This document shows, piece by piece, positions 6,639 to 8,807 of a stretch of 8,807 nucleotides of DNA. Numbering within the stretch: the stretch's first letter is position 1; each line of letters opens with the position of its first letter. The stretch covers positions 1 to 8,807 of the forward strand of contig CAMOMF010000032.1 of NCBI GenBank assembly GCA_946619625.1, read 5' to 3'. A model generated the notes under the pieces. That model worked only from the letters and a program-made list of their open reading frames with translations. It was not told the origin of the DNA and did no database searches. Source of the stretch: an uncultured Bacteroidales bacterium. GTDB lineage: Bacteria; Bacteroidota; Bacteroidia; Bacteroidales; Paludibacteraceae. The position numbers and the translations under genes were made by a program.

Positions 6639-6804
6639 TGTGCGACATCTTTACATTCTGCTGGCTCACCATAGCATAATGCAGAGTTGTATCTATCCTT
6701 ACATGACCTAATAGTTTTTGCACCTGCTCGATACGCATGCCCTTATCAAGCAGCGCGACGAGTTGCTGCCGTTACTGATGAATGGTCAGGTAACATTGTG
6801 ATGC
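6622..6804 (-). pseudogene. Tyrosine recombinase (phage-integrase family) relic, C-terminal part
   Basis: The minus-strand frame reads YLTIHQ-stop-RQQLVA, then LLDKGMRIEQVQKLLGH, then IDTTLHYAMVSQQNVK, and ends SHRKYLG-TAA at 6622. This is the catalytic end of a XerC/D-like integrase: the Arg of the HxxR box (6771-6769), the box II Gly-His (His at 6705-6703), and the nucleophile Tyr in TLHYAM (6678-6676). A TAA at 6774-6772 stands where the box normally has a hydrophobic residue (HQLRH), and QQ follows the Arg in place of the usual His-Ser or His-Thr. The N-terminal three quarters are missing: the frame is cut at 6804, where the third palindrome repeat begins. The product would be inactive. 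It may be the remains of the integrase of a former mobile element that brought the island. Confidence 0.85.
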
Positions 6805-6886
6805 ATGTAGAGCCATAGCGCGCTATGGCTCTACCAGAAAAGGTACACAGCCGTACCGATAAATTTTGATTTTTTTGCTTTTTGGG
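6804..6886 (+). repeat. 83-bp direct repeat, right member (palindrome copy 3 plus right flank)
   Basis: Partner of 6093-6175, in the same orientation. It carries the palindrome, the small inverted repeat GGTAC-N6-GTACC (6842-6857), and a diverged stub equivalent to the last codons of the hsdS relic (minus strand KKQKNQN against NKQINQN). The stub shows that this copy took some flanking hsdS-like DNA with it, or that both copies stand at related target sites. Confidence 0.9.
6807..6834. repeat. GTAG palindrome, copy 3 (solo, no transposase beside it)
   Basis: Identical in all 28 bases to copies 1 and 2. It lies at the cut 5' edge of the recombinase relic and has no transposase next to it, as expected of a non-autonomous REP/MITE-like derivative mobilised in trans or left by rearrangement. 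Confidence 0.96.
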
Positions 6887-6944
6887 TGATAGATTTAGCG
6901 TATTTTTTGGCTATTAATAGAGGGGCATGTTAAAACCATCTCTA

Positions 6945-8807
6945 TCATGGCAGTTTCTTGATGACACCGATGCCTTTTTTGCCATCGACGAGGGCAATGA
7001 AAGGCTTGCGGAATAGGAGGACACGCACATGGGGCGTTTCGCGCAAGGCAGGCATGTCGTCCAGATAATCGAAATCAACAAAACCTAATCCGGCGGGCTG
7101 GTTGACCGTGAAATATGCCACGCCGAAACTGGTGAGGTTCTGGAAGAAATGCGTACCCTGGCTGGGCTCAATCTGGTATCCGCCAAGAGCAGACTCGACA
7201 ATGATGGCGGCGCCGCTGATTTCAGACCAGCGCACGGGAATGCCCAGCCATGGGTCGCTGGAGCCCCAACGCCCGGGTCCGATAAGAAGGAAACGCTTTT
7301 CCTGACGCACCATTTCTTCATTGATAGTGGCAATTTCGGCGCGTATTTCTTCGGACTTGGCAGCATCGAAACATTCGGGGCGGACATAAACGACATGACA
7401 GACATCATCGTAAACACCCTGTCCTAACGCCTTGGGAGAGCGTAGGAAGAGCGTGGAGTCGGGCAATGCCTCCAGATCCTCTTTAACCTCCACTTTGGTC
7501 TCCACAATTGGGCGAATCTGCAAGAGATGGAAAGCACCTTGTTCGCCCATTTTTGCGCCCAGATTGACTGCAAACTCTATTTCTACAGGGCAGCCCATTT
7601 CGCGCTGTGATATTGCCAAAATCTGCTGAAGGATTTCCGCCAAAGGGAAAGCGTTGTGGTGCAAGATATTGTTGAAAGTGAGCACTCTGTGCCCATCTTC
7701 GAGGATATTGTCGTAGAGGTATCCTGAGCGGTAGTTGTAGGTGGAGGCGATGAGCCTGAGCCGCTTATCCGCCTCGGCATCCGCAATCGTACACTTGCGG
7801 AGGTTGAAACCATCGTCCACTTCGGGATGAAAATCGGTGCGTGAGAGGTCCAGCGCCAAGAAAGAGGTCTGCGTCTGACGCAATGCCATCTCGGTGGTGC
7901 TGGTTTGCAGTACATGCTGCGGGTGTGCGGGAGAGAAGCGGAGGGTGGTGCCGCCATCCACGATATACTTGCCCAAGCCGAGGGCTATCTCCGCCACTCC
8001 CTCTTCGGTTTTTTCGTCGCCGAGAGGATAGAAATTGAGGCTTCGCGCCACGCCTGAGAAAGAGGGGTAGAAGCGCTCTGTAGTGCCTCTGCCAACGACC
8101 TCCTGAATGACTACCGCCATTTTTTCCTCGTCAATGACATTTTTGGTCGCCTGCATATAGGCTTTGGACTCACGGTAGAAGACGCTGGCATAGACCGCTT
8201 TGATTGCCTCGGTGAGGTAAGAGAGTGTCAATTCGGGTCTTTCCGGAGTGTTGGGTATCATGTAGGTGGAATAGATACCTGCGAAGGGTTGATATTGCGT
8301 ATCCTCCAAAAGCGAAGAAGAGCGGATGGCAATCGGTCCCTGCAGGACCTCAATAAGCGCGCGCAGATTGGTGGTGAGGTGCTCTGGAAGAGGTGCTTGC
8401 AAGAAGGCTTGGAGGATAGTGTCGTCGGCAGCATCGCTGAGTGCCAACGCATACAAACCATTTCGCTCCATAAACTCGGAGAAAAGGTCCGTACAGAGCA
8501 CAACCGTCTTAGGGATAGTGATGTGCGCGCCTGCAATATCCTCAAGTTCGAAATGCCGCTTGATCATCGCATCCACAAAAGCCAGTCCCCTACCCTTGGA
8601 GCCCATGGAACCCGATCCTATACGGGCAAAATTGGAGTATTGGTCGAACACCTCGGGTCGGAACTGAGCAACAACACCGCGGTTCTTAATGCGGCGATAA
8701 TCGAGAATCGCCTCATAGATGATACGCTTCTCCTCGGGCATGTCGGCAAGGGTGTAGTGTCGGGGGTCGCGTGCCTTGACATATTCCGCCAAGGGGAAAA
8801 GGGCACG
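6945..8807 (-). CDS. PEP/pyruvate-binding (PPDK_N, ATP-grasp) domain protein, N-terminus off the window
   Basis: The visible 620 residues (frame open to the window edge, beginning RALFPLAEYVKARD) match the nucleotide-binding part of PEP synthase and pyruvate phosphate dikinase. In order: a glycine loop IGSGSMGSKG (63-72), PIAIRSSSLLED (158-169) followed by PFAGIYSTY (174-182), VVIQEVVG, ALGLGKYIVDGG (275-286), and the ATP-grasp end VEIEFAVN with HLLQIRPIVE (427-436). In true PEP synthase a phosphohistidine domain and a PEP-binding barrel would follow. Here there are only about 185 more residues, with a conserved-looking block IGPGRWGSSDPWLGIPV (509-525), and then the stop at 6947-6945. The protein therefore lacks the swivelling His and the PEP/pyruvate barrel, so PEP synthase activity is unlikely despite the usual database name. 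It may bind or transfer phosphate to a partner; function unknown. The TTG at 8792 is an internal codon, not a start. No clear terminator follows it. Confidence 0.88.
   Translation of the reverse strand, partial: RALFPLAEYVKARDPRHYTLADMPEEKRIIYEAILDYRRIKNRGVVAQFRPEVFDQYSNFARIGSGSMGSKGRGLAFVDAMIKRHFELEDIAGAHITIPKTVVLCTDLFSEFMERNGLYALALSDAADDTILQAFLQAPLPEHLTTNLRALIEVLQGPIAIRSSSLLEDTQYQPFAGIYSTYMIPNTPERPELTLSYLTEAIKAVYASVFYRESKAYMQATKNVIDEEKMAVVIQEVVGRGTTERFYPSFSGVARSLNFYPLGDEKTEEGVAEIALGLGKYIVDGGTTLRFSPAHPQHVLQTSTTEMALRQTQTSFLALDLSRTDFHPEVDDGFNLRKCTIADAEADKRLRLIASTYNYRSGYLYDNILEDGHRVLTFNNILHHNAFPLAEILQQILAISQREMGCPVEIEFAVNLGAKMGEQGAFHLLQIRPIVETKVEVKEDLEALPDSTLFLRSPKALGQGVYDDVCHVVYVRPECFDAAKSEEIRAEIATINEEMVRQEKRFLLIGPGRWGSSDPWLGIPVRWSEISGAAIIVESALGGYQIEPSQGTHFFQNLTSFGVAYFTVNQPAGLGFVDFDYLDDMPALRETPHVRVLLFRKPFIALVDGKKGIGVIKKLP

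Noticed and set aside
5531..6834. CRISPR array formed by the three identical palindromes
   Set aside because: The copies are 537 and 683 bases apart, are fully palindromic, and enclose genes rather than spacers; no cas gene is present.
6807..6834. Palindrome copies as rho-independent terminators
   Set aside because: The hairpin is strong, but no T-run follows on either strand, and the link with the transposase explains the copies better.
6915..6944. Terminator for the minus-strand PEP-binding gene (TAGAG / CTCTA inverted repeat)
   Set aside because: Only about five pairs with mismatches, and no T-tract follows on the minus strand.

Overview
The window most likely comes from a member of the Bacteroidales (Bacteroidota). 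The reasons are an M16 peptidase with the long insertion seen in that group, a PEP/pyruvate-binding protein with a GPGRWGSSDPW tail, A-rich leaders with little Shine-Dalgarno signal, and a TTTG / TA..TTTG promoter-like pair. No 16S rRNA or tRNA is present, so I go no deeper than the order. Core genes look close to 50% GC, while the middle of the window is clearly richer in AT.

Region 1 (1-5261, + strand) is a metabolic block. It holds kbl (5' end off the window), then tdh, then a large secreted M16 zinc peptidase, and closes with a strong hairpin terminator. Tdh oxidises L-threonine to 2-amino-3-oxobutyrate, and Kbl splits this with CoA into glycine and acetyl-CoA, so the pair forms a complete threonine degradation route. 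A tandem 11-bp repeat lies between kbl and tdh.

Region 2 (about 5262-6944) is an eroded accessory island. On the + strand it has a fic relic that has lost its catalytic core by a clean in-frame deletion. An apparently intact single-strand (HUH, Y1-type) transposase of the REP-associated kind follows, bracketed by two identical perfect 28-bp palindromes that begin with GTAG. Minus-strand relics come next: the head of an AAA/DUF4143-type ATPase fused to the tail of a type I restriction specificity gene (hsdS), a triple repeat with a 33-bp period, and the tail of a tyrosine recombinase. A third, solitary copy of the palindrome, with the same right flank as the second, ends the island. The last 60 or so bases before 6945 show nothing I can name.

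Region 3 (6945-8807, - strand) is the 3' part of a PEP/pyruvate-binding (ATP-grasp) protein that runs off the right edge.

The part most worth attention is the transposase-palindrome unit. The palindromes have the features expected of REP substrates of a RAYT transposase. One lies just before the start codon, one supplies the last codons and the stop, and one has spread as a solo copy into neighbouring relics.
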